A DNA stretch of 64,000 nucleotides, taken from the NCBI RefSeq assembly GCF_000194605.1, contig NC_015321.1, positions 124,001-188,000 on the forward strand. The letters run 5' to 3'. The notes beneath the pieces were generated by a model. The model was not told the origin of the DNA. It was given only the letters and a program-made list of their open reading frames with translations, and searched no databases. This document shows, piece by piece, positions 28,601-35,891 of this stretch (the first letter of the stretch is position 1; each line of letters starts with the position of its first letter). The position numbers and the translations under genes are program-made. The stretch is from Fluviicola taffensis DSM 16823. Its GTDB lineage: Bacteria > Bacteroidota > Bacteroidia > Flavobacteriales_D > Crocinitomicaceae.

Positions 28601-29033
28601 AATCACCCTTTGGAGATAGGTCATATTTTAATAGTGATCCTGGAACGGTTGTTTCAGCACTCACCACATTCAACTCATCCAAAATCAAAAATTTCAATGT
28701 GGGGCCAGATGTCTCAATGAATGAAATAATATACTTACCGTTTTTCCAATATTCAATATTGATCGACTTTGAATTATCTGTATTAATTGTTAATTCTGAA
28801 GTAATTGGGCTATGAGAACTATCGTATCTTCTAGCCATGATAGTTCCAGAAGTTTCAGCAGTTGTCCAAATAATCACATAACCACCGCTAGGATCTGCAG
28901 CTATTTGGCTATTAAATTGACTGGTGGGAATATCTGTATTCACTAATTGCTCTAGTGAAACAGGGGTTAATGTTTGTCCCCATGATACCATAAAAGAGAT
29001 GGTAAAAAGGCATGTTAATACTACTAATTTCAT
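25659..29033 (-). CDS. Large T9SS-secreted protein with Ig-like repeats
   Basis: 1124 residues. Signal peptide at 1-19 (ending SWG). Residues about 20-400 form an unrecognised, possibly beta-propeller region. About 405-515 is a Calx-beta/cadherin-like stretch (YVVNETGTTITIGVALATQP). From about 615 to 1030 there are five Ig/PKD-like repeats (CxGxxVTLTASG...SWNNGV...YTVT) and a sixth diverged unit. The last 80 residues are a T9SS type A sorting tail (LVVYPNPTIGLTTIEL ... GVYQLLIQS). Likely a surface adhesin or filament; ligand unknown. Promoter and terminator mark it as monocistronic. Confidence 0.82.
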   Translation of the reverse strand: MKLVVLTCLFTISFMVSWGQTLTPVSLEQLVNTDIPTSQFNSQIAADPSGGYVIIWTTAETSGTIMARRYDSSHSPITSELTINTDNSKSINIEYWKNGKYIISFIETSGPTLKFLILDELNVVSAETTVPGSLLKYDLSPKGDSLSFLYSKSSNNQLYLRGYNLSTNNWINTEVLVSEITGSSASYDEPNIVYHPNGRMTAIYHLYINTSGCCTFDRRVMRKTFSSSYLAEAPEYALWSTGSEYNVGNDLDASGNNNGEVIVTTTHGTTSSQRYMRLWILANTGSAIVNNAVLLPVVTTNDWYDYIEGHLYDNGDFLISKSIRTGSYTNPNDNEAYVIYGSNYNASNSGLLRMNSTLAGEQEYVSVAKLPNGGFVGCWSGNGFQGDARGIYSRAYNAVAFPSVSFSNAGTYVVNETGTTITIGVALATQPTANVTVNLSSSDLTEGTISTNQLTFTTSNWNVPQNVIVTGVDDTADDGDITFNLVASTTGSADATYAGLADKNQAIVNKDNDAIMTMPSAQSFCKSTGMSGVNAIITNVGSVITAVTASSNDQNVVDNSDISITNLGSGTYGVSISNLGNNTTGTAQITLTANDGQFNYSGTFNVTTTGVNLVINASSNAICLGQSVTLTASGGQNISWNNGVSNGVAFTPGNTATYTVTADNGSGCSATASQIVTVASAPAVPTITSSGSTAICGTGSVTLTSSAVSGNSWSNGSTNQSITVSTAGTYTVTHSTGGACSATSTPVNVTVGSVPNAPIITPNGPTTFCAGGSVILTSSQAIGNTWSTSANAQSINVTSTNTYMLTYTDGNGCVSPATSILVTVQSAPNVSAGVDQTVCEGTMVTLFGSGAASYVWTGGVTNGTSFPISNQTTFEVTGTGSNGCTATDQVTIFVNNTPNVSAGPNLNICNGESITLNGSGAATYDWDNGVTNGVSFIPTLGTTTYTVTGTSVGGCEAEDQMTVTVNQLPNVTISNIPAFCLSDGAAALNQGSPSGGTYSGTGINGTIFTPATAGLGIHPVTYTYSDLNGCEKTASSTITVDICLGVEELAANQLVVYPNPTIGLTTIELPGEFQYSLLDAQGRIVLQVSASDSSKVDLTAFSDGVYQLLIQSKNEKYTLRIVKN

Positions 29034-29055
29034 TGAATTCTTATTAAACTTTGGT

Positions 29056-29084
29056 CAAAATTAGGCATTTCAACAGGCCTCAAA
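29056..29084 (-). promoter_or_regulatory. Consensus Bacteroidota promoter of the large T9SS protein
   Basis: On the minus strand TTTG (29084-29081), a 17-base spacer, then TAATTTTG (29063-29056), an exact TAnnTTTG box, 22 bases upstream of the ATG. Confidence 0.7.
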
Positions 29085-29348
29085 GACTTTTTTGACGGGA
29101 CAAAACGGGACAATTTCACAAGCGCAAAAAGATGATTTCAAAACTAACTGATTAACAGATTTTTAATTTTTCAGGAAATTAATAAGCGTGCTGGATCACA
29201 CTATTCAAAATGTGACACGAACTAGTAATGAAGTATTCTTAAAATACTTACGAGCCGTATTCTCAGCGGATTTTTCATGGGAATAGTCATTGGATTGCTT
29301 GTTATATTTGCTTCCTCTGAACAGAAGCTTGAAACGGGCAACTAATGG

Positions 29349-29381
29349 AAAAAAGCACCCGTCGATTGACAGATGCCTTTT
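29349..29381 (-). terminator. Intrinsic terminator downstream of the tRNA-like pair
   Basis: On the minus strand AAAAGGCATC pairs with GGTGCTTTT (one bulged G) and is followed by T6. It starts 6 bases after the 3' end of the first tRNA-like gene, so both tRNA-like genes probably form one short transcript. Confidence 0.65.
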
Positions 29382-29386
29382 CTTTT

Positions 29387-29458
29387 GTGAGTGGACAGGA
29401 TTCGAACCTGTGTCTGCCGGGTTTGCATCCCGCTGTTTTTCCACTAAACCACCACTCC
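29387..29458 (-). tRNA. tRNA-Cys(GCA)-like gene with non-canonical identity elements
   Basis: The minus strand folds as a cloverleaf: 5' GGAGTGG pairing with CCACTC, D-stem GTTT/AAAC with GG in the loop, anticodon loop ATGCAAA (anticodon GCA, Cys), 5-nt variable loop, T-arm ACAGG-TTCGAAT-CCTGT. Oddities: position 1 G faces A72, the 27-43 pair is G-G, and the discriminator is C, whereas bacterial tRNA-Cys has U73; no CCA is encoded. It may be a decayed or a specialised tRNA. It shares 21 consecutive T-arm-region bases with the gene at 29468. Confidence 0.6.
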
Positions 29459-29467
29459 CATGCAGAT

Positions 29468-29538
29468 CAGGGTAGACAGGATTCGAACCTGTGTCTCCTG
29501 TTTGTTGGCAGGCGTACTTCCTATTGTACTAATACCCC
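29468..29538 (-). tRNA. tRNA-like gene with an 8-base, U33-less anticodon loop
   Basis: On the minus strand 5' GGGGTA pairs with TACCCT (one G-U), D-stem GTAC/GTAC with GG in the loop, and the T-arm is identical to that of the neighbour. The anticodon arm is aberrant: a 4-bp stem CCTG/CAGG closes an 8-base loop CCAACAAA without U33, and the variable region is short. The acceptor stem can extend outward by four further pairs (GATC with GATC), unlike a normal tRNA. Anticodon assignment is not possible. Shares a terminator with the gene at 29387. Confidence 0.5.
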
Positions 29539-29563
29539 GATCATTTCCTTGTTTCCGAATGTT

Positions 29564-30934
29564 TTACCAGTCGGAAACCTTATAATCTTTTAGCAATACA
29601 CCATAAAAATACGTTTTTTCAATCCCTCTGCAAATCGGGTGAAAAATCCTGCTGGCTCCATCAACGGAATCCAATGGTGGAATGTAGCCTCTTTCAAATT
29701 GTTTTTTTCGTAAACTTTCCACCGCACCTGTAGAAATCCACCCCACATCTACACAGGACATGTAAATCCCGGCTTCTGCAAATTCCTGGGCGCTGGTTCG
29801 CGTCAACATGTTTAGAGCTGCTTTAGTCATGTTGGTATGCGGATGATACTTCGTTTTGTTGGAATAACTAAACAAGCCTTCCGAAGAAGTTACATTCACA
29901 ATAAATTTTTCGGCAAATGACGAACGCAGGAAAAAGGGTTTCAGCTCTTTGATCAGCATATATGGCGCAATTTGGTTAATCAGATTCACCTCCAGTAATT
30001 CGCGGGTAGGAATTTCTTCCAGCAACGAATTCCAACTGTTCTTTTCCCGCATATCCACTGGCTGACCAAAGCGGTTTAATGGGATTGAATCCTGCTTGAA
30101 TTCCGCATATTCAAGCAATTTTGCCTCATTCGAAACGGGTGTTCGGTTTTCGATCAGATTTTTTAAGGCTCCCAGTTCTTTCTTTGCTTTTTCTTCCCCG
30201 GAAATAACCGGAGCATAATAGTCTAATGGGTAATGAATTGTCTGAGCAGCATTATTGATCAGGATATCCAGGGTATCAAACCTAGAAGCGTAATAGGCAA
30301 TAAACTCCTGGATTGCATGCAGATTTCTTAAGTCCAACCCGTAAACTGTCAGCCGGTCTTTCCACTCTTTATAATCACTTTCTTCCCGGAACTGACTTAA
30401 GGCTAGTGCCGGAAAACGAGTGGTTAAAACAACTTCTGCCTTATTACGCAGCATTTTCAGAGCTGTGGCATAGCCCACTTTCACACGACCACCTGTCAAA
30501 ATCACTTTTCTAGCTGTCAGATCAGATTCTTCAAATCGCCGCATGTAATTTTCAATGGAACAATCCGGACACAAACGGGCATAAAAGAAATGTGCCAGAT
30601 CATAAGTGGTATTGCAGCAATAACAATTACGCGGGATTTCCAGCCTGGTAAATTGCTGCTTTTCCCGGAAATCAGAATCCCCGAAAAAAGTGGTTGCAGC
30701 AAGTGCCTGTTGATTGACAACTGTGTTGCTTATCACTTCCCAATCTTTTTCTCTTTTGCCGGCCAGGTTTTCGCTGCGCTTATTTTTCTTTACCTGTTTG
30801 TGGATCTTGGTAATCAAACCTGCCAATAACCGATTATCCGGATTATTAAATGGATCATCCTTCAAGGCAGACAATACTTTGATACATTTTTCCCACTCTT
30901 CTTGGGTAAACTGAGTATTCCTCTCGTTTTCCAT
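29564..30934 (-). CDS. SDR-family protein with N-terminal helical and zinc-ribbon-like region
   Basis: 456 residues, about twice a normal SDR. Residues 1-100 are helical and charged; near 106-127 CYCC and CPDC form a putative treble-clef or zinc ribbon. A Rossmann SDR domain follows: TGGRVKVGYATALKML (NAD(P) loop, near 146), LINNAAQ (near 228), and VTSSEGLFSY with NMTKAALNMLTRTSA. In the catalytic Y-x-x-x-K the Tyr position is occupied by Thr (TNMTK), so ordinary dehydrogenase chemistry is doubtful. Base composition is visibly richer in GC than neighbours. Lies 6 bases downstream of the DUF434 gene; same operon. Function unknown. Confidence 0.7.
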   Translation of the reverse strand: MENERNTQFTQEEWEKCIKVLSALKDDPFNNPDNRLLAGLITKIHKQVKKNKRSENLAGKREKDWEVISNTVVNQQALAATTFFGDSDFREKQQFTRLEIPRNCYCCNTTYDLAHFFYARLCPDCSIENYMRRFEESDLTARKVILTGGRVKVGYATALKMLRNKAEVVLTTRFPALALSQFREESDYKEWKDRLTVYGLDLRNLHAIQEFIAYYASRFDTLDILINNAAQTIHYPLDYYAPVISGEEKAKKELGALKNLIENRTPVSNEAKLLEYAEFKQDSIPLNRFGQPVDMREKNSWNSLLEEIPTRELLEVNLINQIAPYMLIKELKPFFLRSSFAEKFIVNVTSSEGLFSYSNKTKYHPHTNMTKAALNMLTRTSAQEFAEAGIYMSCVDVGWISTGAVESLRKKQFERGYIPPLDSVDGASRIFHPICRGIEKTYFYGVLLKDYKVSDW

Positions 30935-30940
30935 CCTTTA

Positions 30941-31654
30941 TTAATCCGTTAAATCAATGATATTCGGAGCTGACTGCTTTCCGACAATATATTTCAAAAA
31001 ATTGAAATTCCAGGTACTATTATCGAGAATCCAGGCATCAGAGCTAACTGAAATCTTATTTTCATTCACAATATCTGCATCCGTTTGAAAAGTCAAACTG
31101 ACCTGCCAATCGTTGCCTTTTTCCATAGCCATTTCTTCAATCAATTTCTTCAGCTTGCCGCTATTGGAAACCGGTTTATCAAAATACCAATGCAACTTTT
31201 TGATCTTTGTACTTTCATAAAACTCCCCAACTAATTCAATCGCTCTGGAAGTCTGGGTCACTTTTTTATACGATCCGTGTACACTTGAAAGATCCCGGTA
31301 AAATCCATCTGCACCTTTAAACAAATAGGCACCAGAGAGAAAGCTTTCTAATAATATCAGGACATTAAATCCGTCAATGACTACCTCCTCATTTTCCAAT
31401 GCTTCGTACTGAAGACTTCGCGCTTTCCGTTTTGCGACCTGTTCAGCCGATGCAGCCATTCCCTGAACAGCTTTTTGCTGTCTGACATTCAGTTTGTAGC
31501 GATTACCTATTAAAGCCAATGCAGATTTCTGAGCATATCCTCTTCCCATCAAATGACCGAGGTCTTCCACAGCGTCTTTCAATTTCAGGTGTACCGTTTC
31601 AGAACCAAATAGTTTGTCGTCCGAAGGTTCTTTTCCGCGATTTGTCTGCCCCAT
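30941..31654 (-). CDS. DUF434 protein (PIN-like)
   Basis: 237 residues. The N-terminal helical half (LKDAVEDLGHLMGRGYAQKSALALIGNRYKL region, positions about 24-54) and the second half with VVIDGFNVLILLESFL, LHWYFDKPVSNSGKLKKLI and DADIV match DUF434, a family resembling PIN-domain nucleases with conserved acidic residues. Upstream of and co-oriented with the SDR gene (6-base gap). Like it, higher in GC than flanking genes. A nuclease role is inferred from fold resemblance; substrate unknown. Confidence 0.72.
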   Translation of the reverse strand: MGQTNRGKEPSDDKLFGSETVHLKLKDAVEDLGHLMGRGYAQKSALALIGNRYKLNVRQQKAVQGMAASAEQVAKRKARSLQYEALENEEVVIDGFNVLILLESFLSGAYLFKGADGFYRDLSSVHGSYKKVTQTSRAIELVGEFYESTKIKKLHWYFDKPVSNSGKLKKLIEEMAMEKGNDWQVSLTFQTDADIVNENKISVSSDAWILDNSTWNFNFLKYIVGKQSAPNIIDLTD

Positions 31655-31781
31655 TTATATGAATTAGAGGTGAAAAGTAAAAATAATTGAATCCATTCAG
31701 ATACTAATCCTATTTTTTTAACTAGAAGGGATAAGTACAATATTATCCACCACCTACCAGAGTAATATATTGATTGCAAAC

Positions 31782-31820
31782 AAAAAATCCCCGATCCCGT
31801 AAGCTCGGGATCGGGGATTT
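31782..31820 (-). terminator. Intrinsic terminator of ychF
   Basis: AAATCCCCGATCCCG and CGGGATCGGGGATTT form a 15-bp perfect stem with a 6-base loop, followed on the minus strand by T6; 20 bases after the ychF stop. Confidence 0.9.
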
Positions 31821-31839
31821 CAACTATTACTAGTGCCAA

Positions 31840-32937
31840 TTACACATTAAATCTAAAGTGCATGATATCTCCATCCTGCACAATGTATTCTTTTCCTTCG
31901 ACCTTAAATTTACCTGCTTCTTTTACTGCAGCTTCCGAACCTAAAGTAGTGTAATCGTTATATTTCATTACTTCCGCGCGAATGAATCCTTTTTCAAAAT
32001 CTGTGTGGATTACTCCGGCTGCTTGTGGAGCAGTAGCTCCAACATGAACTGTCCAAGCTCTTACTTCTTTTACTCCAGCAGTAAAATATGTTTGAAGATT
32101 CAATAAAGAATATGCAGTACGAATCAAACGGTTCACGCCTGGTTCTTCCAAACCAAGTTCTTCTAAGAACATTTGACGCTCTTCATACGTTTCCAATTCT
32201 GTGATATCTGCTTCGATTTTTGCTCCAACGATTAAAATTTGAGCATTTTCATCTTTCACAGCTTCGCGAACTGCTTCTACATGTGCGTTTCCTGTTTTCA
32301 CCGCAGATTCCTCCACGTTACAAACATACATGACAGGCTTCGATGTAATTAACTGGAATTTCTGAACGATTTCCAATTCTTTCTCATCAAAACTCATGGA
32401 ACGAACAGATTTTCCTTGTTCCAAAACAGCTTTAATCGCTACCGCTAAATCATTTTCCTTGATAATCTCTTTATCTCCCGATTTCAAGTTACGAGCTAAA
32501 GATTGAATACGCTTTTCAATCGATTCCAAATCTTTCAACTGCAATTCGATATCGATGATTTCCTTATCACTTACAGGATCTACACGACCGTCAACGTGAA
32601 TAATGTTTCCATCTTCAAAGCAACGAAGTACGTGCAAAATAGCATCAGTTTCACGGATGTTTGCTAAAAATTGATTACCAAGTCCCTCTCCTTTTGAAGC
32701 TCCTTTTACCAAACCTGCAATATCTACAATTTCCATCGTTGTTGGCACTACTCTCTCCGGATTCACCATCGATTCCAATTTCTCCAAACGCGGATCCGGA
32801 ACAGAAATAGTTCCCACGTTTGGTTCAATCGTACAGAAAGGAAAATTCGCAGATTGCGCTTTAGCGTTAGATAAACAATTAAACAAGGTTGACTTCCCTA
32901 CATTCGGTAAACCAACTATTCCGCATTTCAATGCCAT
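31840..32937 (-). CDS. ychF: Ribosome-binding ATPase YchF (Obg family)
   Basis: 365 residues, full length. Walker A GLPNVGKST at 8-16, switch/G3 region DIAGLVKGASKGEGLGNQFL near 73-92 and the C-terminal TGS domain ending DGDIMHFRFNV are characteristic. YchF binds ATP rather than GTP, associates with 70S ribosomes and influences stress responses and translation initiation at non-standard leaders. Single gene with its own promoter and terminator. Confidence 0.96.
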   Translation of the reverse strand: MALKCGIVGLPNVGKSTLFNCLSNAKAQSANFPFCTIEPNVGTISVPDPRLEKLESMVNPERVVPTTMEIVDIAGLVKGASKGEGLGNQFLANIRETDAILHVLRCFEDGNIIHVDGRVDPVSDKEIIDIELQLKDLESIEKRIQSLARNLKSGDKEIIKENDLAVAIKAVLEQGKSVRSMSFDEKELEIVQKFQLITSKPVMYVCNVEESAVKTGNAHVEAVREAVKDENAQILIVGAKIEADITELETYEERQMFLEELGLEEPGVNRLIRTAYSLLNLQTYFTAGVKEVRAWTVHVGATAPQAAGVIHTDFEKGFIRAEVMKYNDYTTLGSEAAVKEAGKFKVEGKEYIVQDGDIMHFRFNV

Positions 32938-32951
32938 AGATTTTTTTTTTG

Positions 32952-32959
32952 CAAAGATA
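32952..32959 (-). promoter_or_regulatory. -7 promoter box of ychF
   Basis: TATCTTTG on the minus strand, exact to TAnnTTTG, 14 bases upstream of the ATG. No clear -33 TTTG at standard spacing was found. Confidence 0.5.
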
Positions 32960-33008
32960 ATTTATAATTGCAAATGATTTCACAGAAAGTATGTTTGCGT
33001 AAATATGG

Positions 33009-33656
33009 TTATTCCATCACTGCTTTAAACGTTTGTTTTAAATCCAATCCAACACGGAATAAATAAATACCTCGCGATAAATTACTCATATCCACAGGTG
33101 TGTTTTCTGAATCAATCCTTCCTGTCAGCATCAACTTTCCCGTATGGTCATACACAAAGTAGTCAGCACCCAATTGGCTTATCCCGGTTTGAATGGTAAC
33201 TTGACTTTTTATAGGATTGGGAAATAAAGAAAATGCATCTGCAATTTCAGATCTATTGGACAATCCGTTGGTCGTTCCGAAGCTTAGTAAACACGTATCA
33301 ATATTAAAGGCGTCTATACCATAAACAAAAACTACAGTTAAAGGTTCACAAGCCAAAGATCCACTTAACGTAACTTGATAATCATTTGTAGTTTGTCCAA
33401 TCTGAGCAAAGAAAGACATTCCACCTGTTGCAACTGTATCACCATTACAGTCAAGCACAGCAGAAACATAAGGGTAATTAACATGACTAGTTGAGGGTTC
33501 AGAAAATTGAATGCTAACGCTGTACAGACTTGAATCCGAAGGATCTGGATTTATTCCCGAAATTGTAAAATCAGCGCATGAAATAGATTGGGCCATTAAT
33601 GTGCAGGAGAAGCTTATAATTGTAAATACTGAAAGTAATAATGATTTCGTTTTCAT
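33009..33656 (-). CDS. Small T9SS-secreted protein
   Basis: 215 residues. Signal peptide at about 1-22 (ending LMAQ), a roughly 110-residue beta-rich domain with two Cys pairs likely disulfide-bonded (SCADF, LDCNGD, LACEP, DTCLL), then a type A sorting tail (AFSLFPNPIKSQVTIQ ... GIYLFRVG). Exported through the outer membrane by T9SS. No partner gene; function unknown. Confidence 0.75.
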   Translation of the reverse strand: MKTKSLLLSVFTIISFSCTLMAQSISCADFTISGINPDPSDSSLYSVSIQFSEPSTSHVNYPYVSAVLDCNGDTVATGGMSFFAQIGQTTNDYQVTLSGSLACEPLTVVFVYGIDAFNIDTCLLSFGTTNGLSNRSEIADAFSLFPNPIKSQVTIQTGISQLGADYFVYDHTGKLMLTGRIDSENTPVDMSNLSRGIYLFRVGLDLKQTFKAVME

Positions 33657-33915
33657 AATCTTTTTTTAATTTTAAACGAAGGAAATTCTTCGGCTTTCCT
33701 ATTTTGCCTTTTTGTTAAGACAAAGGTATATCCGTTCATCTGCACAGATGTTATAAAAAACCGGTAATTACTTATGAATATGCGCCAACTGTTTTTCAAA
33801 GAAGATCTTAGGCATGTAGCTGGACCCGTGTTATGAGAGTGGTCGATGCACAAAGCTCCAAGTTAAGCACCCTTTCGGAAAATACTGCGCATTTAAAATT
33901 ATTTGTTATACTTAA

Positions 33916-34638
33916 TTATTTTAGAAAGCATTCCTTCATCTCAAATATTAAGTTAATCATTTCAATATAATCTTTTCGATGTTGATCAAAATCCATTGAA
34001 ATTGTGATAGGAATAGCATTTTTTGGGAACGTTGGATTATTTCTTATTGCGTATTCATTGAACATAGTGATTTGATCAAACCATAATTTGCAATCTACTA
34101 ATGATTTGAATATGAGGTTTTCAGAAAGTGATTCAATTTTTTTCAATTTTGATGATTCTAACTTGTTTGAATATCTAGAAACAATCTTTTCTAGTTCATG
34201 ATATCCTCTTTTCATTCCGAAATCTACTTGTTCTGCTAAATTCCCCATTGAAGTCCCTGTATAGGGATCTGGTATTCTAAAATCCACTTCGAAAAAATTT
34301 CTTGCAATTTTCTCCGACACATACTTATTCCTTTCAGGATTGCTAATATTAAATCTGTCAGGATGATTAATTAGAATAAGATCGATATAGTATAAAAATG
34401 ATTCTGCTGATTTTATCATTTTAGAACAAACAATTTCACGAATTGCACTTTTCTCTTTTTCTTCCTTTAGTTTTATCCAAATTCGATGGATCATATAAAC
34501 TAATGATAATCCAATTCCAACAAGTAATAATATTTTAATTTCATGTTTTGTCTCCAACATTAAAGAACGAATTATCGTCACCATTGAAATAATGGTAATA
34601 ATAAATTCAATCCCTATTAGTTTGAGTTTCTTGAGCAT
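33916..34638 (-). CDS. Hypothetical two-TM membrane protein (cassette 1)
   Basis: 240 residues. Two N-terminal hydrophobic segments (about 10-26 and 34-52) followed by a charged, mainly helical cytoplasmic domain of 180 residues with many K/E/S. No family recognised. Its start lies 12 bases from the attC-like site at 34650-34725, and a GTTATAC half-site follows its stop. No promoter is evident, in keeping with a cassette gene. Confidence 0.55.
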   Translation of the reverse strand: MLKKLKLIGIEFIITIISMVTIIRSLMLETKHEIKILLLVGIGLSLVYMIHRIWIKLKEEKEKSAIREIVCSKMIKSAESFLYYIDLILINHPDRFNISNPERNKYVSEKIARNFFEVDFRIPDPYTGTSMGNLAEQVDFGMKRGYHELEKIVSRYSNKLESSKLKKIESLSENLIFKSLVDCKLWFDQITMFNEYAIRNNPTFPKNAIPITISMDFDQHRKDYIEMINLIFEMKECFLK

Positions 34639-34649
34639 GGTTTATTGCG

Positions 34650-34725
34650 TATAACGTTTCTCAACTAGGAGACGCGGGCCTCTCGGTTGTGGTTGTTTAG
34701 CCCGTGGCTTTTAGTTGATGTTATA
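34650..34725 (-). repeat. attC-like site A (76 bp)
   Basis: Outer arms TATAAC (34650) and GTTATA (34720) enclose inner pairs CAACTA/TAGTTG and CGCGGGC/GCCCGTG, with a terminal loop of about 20 bases. It begins 3 bases after the stop of the gene at 34729-35187, as attC does in integron cassettes. Confidence 0.6.
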
Positions 34726-34728
34726 AAC

Positions 34729-35187
34729 CTAAATTAATTCAAAATAGATAAATATCAAGCTTGAAGATATTATTGTTGCAATCGCCAAATACCGCTCAAT
34801 TTTTATCGAATTACCTTTATTATTTTTTAAGTTAATTATTGAAACAATTACAGCAATTATTAAACTAACTAATCCGATAGGAATTCCCGAAAGGTCCATA
34901 CCAACATGTACCATTTTTCCATCAAGCTCCGTCAACCCTCTATTCGGATTAATCCAATTCCACAAAAGATAAATTGATTGAAAAACAAAGCAATACGTAA
35001 AAATCATAAGGAGTATAAAATTGAATGCTCGGAATAAAACACTCCCCTCCAATTTACTTAATATCAATATTATAATTGCAATTGAAATAACTACAAGTTG
35101 GGGCATCTCTTTTAAATGAGTCTGCATTATCAGGTATGAAATTAATAATAGCCCGTAGAATATGTATTTAGAAACGTCTTTGATCAA
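34729..35187 (-). CDS. Hypothetical four-TM membrane protein (cassette 2)
   Basis: 152 residues with about four hydrophobic helices (9-22, 30-45, 52-75, 103-120) and a final one near the C terminus; short polar loops; no recognisable motif. Followed at once by attC-like site A and preceded by the short site B. No promoter seen. Function unknown. Confidence 0.55.
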   Translation of the reverse strand: MIKDVSKYIFYGLLLISYLIMQTHLKEMPQLVVISIAIIILILSKLEGSVLFRAFNFILLMIFTYCFVFQSIYLLWNWINPNRGLTELDGKMVHVGMDLSGIPIGLVSLIIAVIVSIINLKNNKGNSIKIERYLAIATIISSSLIFIYFELI

Positions 35188-35207
35188 AGCTCTGTTCTTA
35201 TATGGTT

Positions 35208-35243
35208 TATAACGTTTGGCGCTTTTGATTATTTGCTGTTAGC
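35208..35243 (-). repeat. attC-like site B, apparently internally deleted
   Basis: TATAACGTTT joins directly to GGCGCTTTTGATTATTTG and then CTGTTAGC. The right arm matches that of site C (GGCGCTTTTGCTTATTTG) at 17 of 18 bases, but the complementary left arm present in site C is missing. Only 36 bp long, 13 bases after the stop of the gene at 35257. Confidence 0.5.
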
Positions 35244-35256
35244 TGTAGTGTATAAA

Positions 35257-35790
35257 TCATCTGAATCCATTAATAAAAAGATCAAAAAAAGTTTTAGTTC
35301 TCAAATTGTATCTTACATTAAAATAATAATGCCACCCATCATAAACCAGAACATGATTACCCTTCCAAAATCCTTGTTCTTTTATTTTGTTATCAAAGAA
35401 ACAATTAATATAAATTATTGAATCTCCTTTTCCAATAACATAACCTAAGTACTGTTTGGTATAGCAATTTAGACTATCTGAGATAAAAATATCCTTGTTT
35501 GTCATGAATGATTTAAGTTCTTTTTCAATTTGTATGATCGATTCTAATTCGGGCACAAATCTCATTGAATTTTGACTTTTCGCAAATATTCTCAACGGAT
35601 CAATTTCAATGGTCTTTAAACTATCCATTTTCTGACGAATTTTAAAATTATTACCATAAATCACCCCTTCAAAACTATCTGTTTTAAAAACTAAATTGCT
35701 ATCTGGAAAGGTTAACTCAGTTGTAATTTGTCCATTTGTTATGAAACAAACAATTAAAATTGAAAAAGTGGCAGTTAAAATTTTATTCAT
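35257..35790 (-). CDS. Hypothetical secreted protein (cassette 3)
   Basis: 177 residues with a signal peptide (about 1-20, ILTATFSILIVCFITNG). The mature domain contains ELESIIQIEKELKSF and a C-terminal WKGNHVLVYDGWHYYFNVRYNL, possibly a small alpha/beta periplasmic domain. No family recognised. Flanked by attC-like sites B and C. Confidence 0.55.
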   Translation of the reverse strand: MNKILTATFSILIVCFITNGQITTELTFPDSNLVFKTDSFEGVIYGNNFKIRQKMDSLKTIEIDPLRIFAKSQNSMRFVPELESIIQIEKELKSFMTNKDIFISDSLNCYTKQYLGYVIGKGDSIIYINCFFDNKIKEQGFWKGNHVLVYDGWHYYFNVRYNLRTKTFFDLFINGFR

Positions 35791-35812
35791 GGGTAGTTCT
35801 TTCTATTACAGC

Positions 35813-35883
35813 TAACGTTTTCCAAATAGGCAAAGGCGCCTAACAAATGTAGCACTTTTGGCGCTTTTGCTTATTTGGTGTTA
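35813..35883 (-). repeat. attC-like site C (71 bp), best preserved
   Basis: TAAC (35813) and GTTA (35880) bound arms CCAAATA-GGCAAAGGCGCC and GGCGCTTTTGCTTATTTGG, which pair almost completely, with one extrahelical base per arm as in attC, around a loop of about 19 bases. It begins 9 bases after the stop of the gene at 35892. Confidence 0.65.
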
Positions 35884-35891
35884 TGTACAGT

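Noticed and set aside
25659-29033. Large T9SS protein and the neighbouring repeat protein as a toxin-immunity pair with the 84-residue ORF
   Set aside because: No toxin domain, no secretion-linked toxin tail and no adjacency logic support it; the small ORF stays hypothetical.
29205-29593. Short frames across the tRNA-like genes
   Set aside because: They are translations of the tRNA-like sequence and its reverse complement (both contain the T-arm TTCGAA); not protein genes.
31585-31839. 84-codon minus-strand frame between ychF and DUF434
   Set aside because: Runs through the ychF terminator and the DUF434 start, with no start context or homology.
33657-33904. A further complete attC-like site or attI at the left edge of the array
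   Set aside because: Only the GTTATAC half-site near the stop is clear; no matching TAAC arm could be aligned, so the left boundary stays open.
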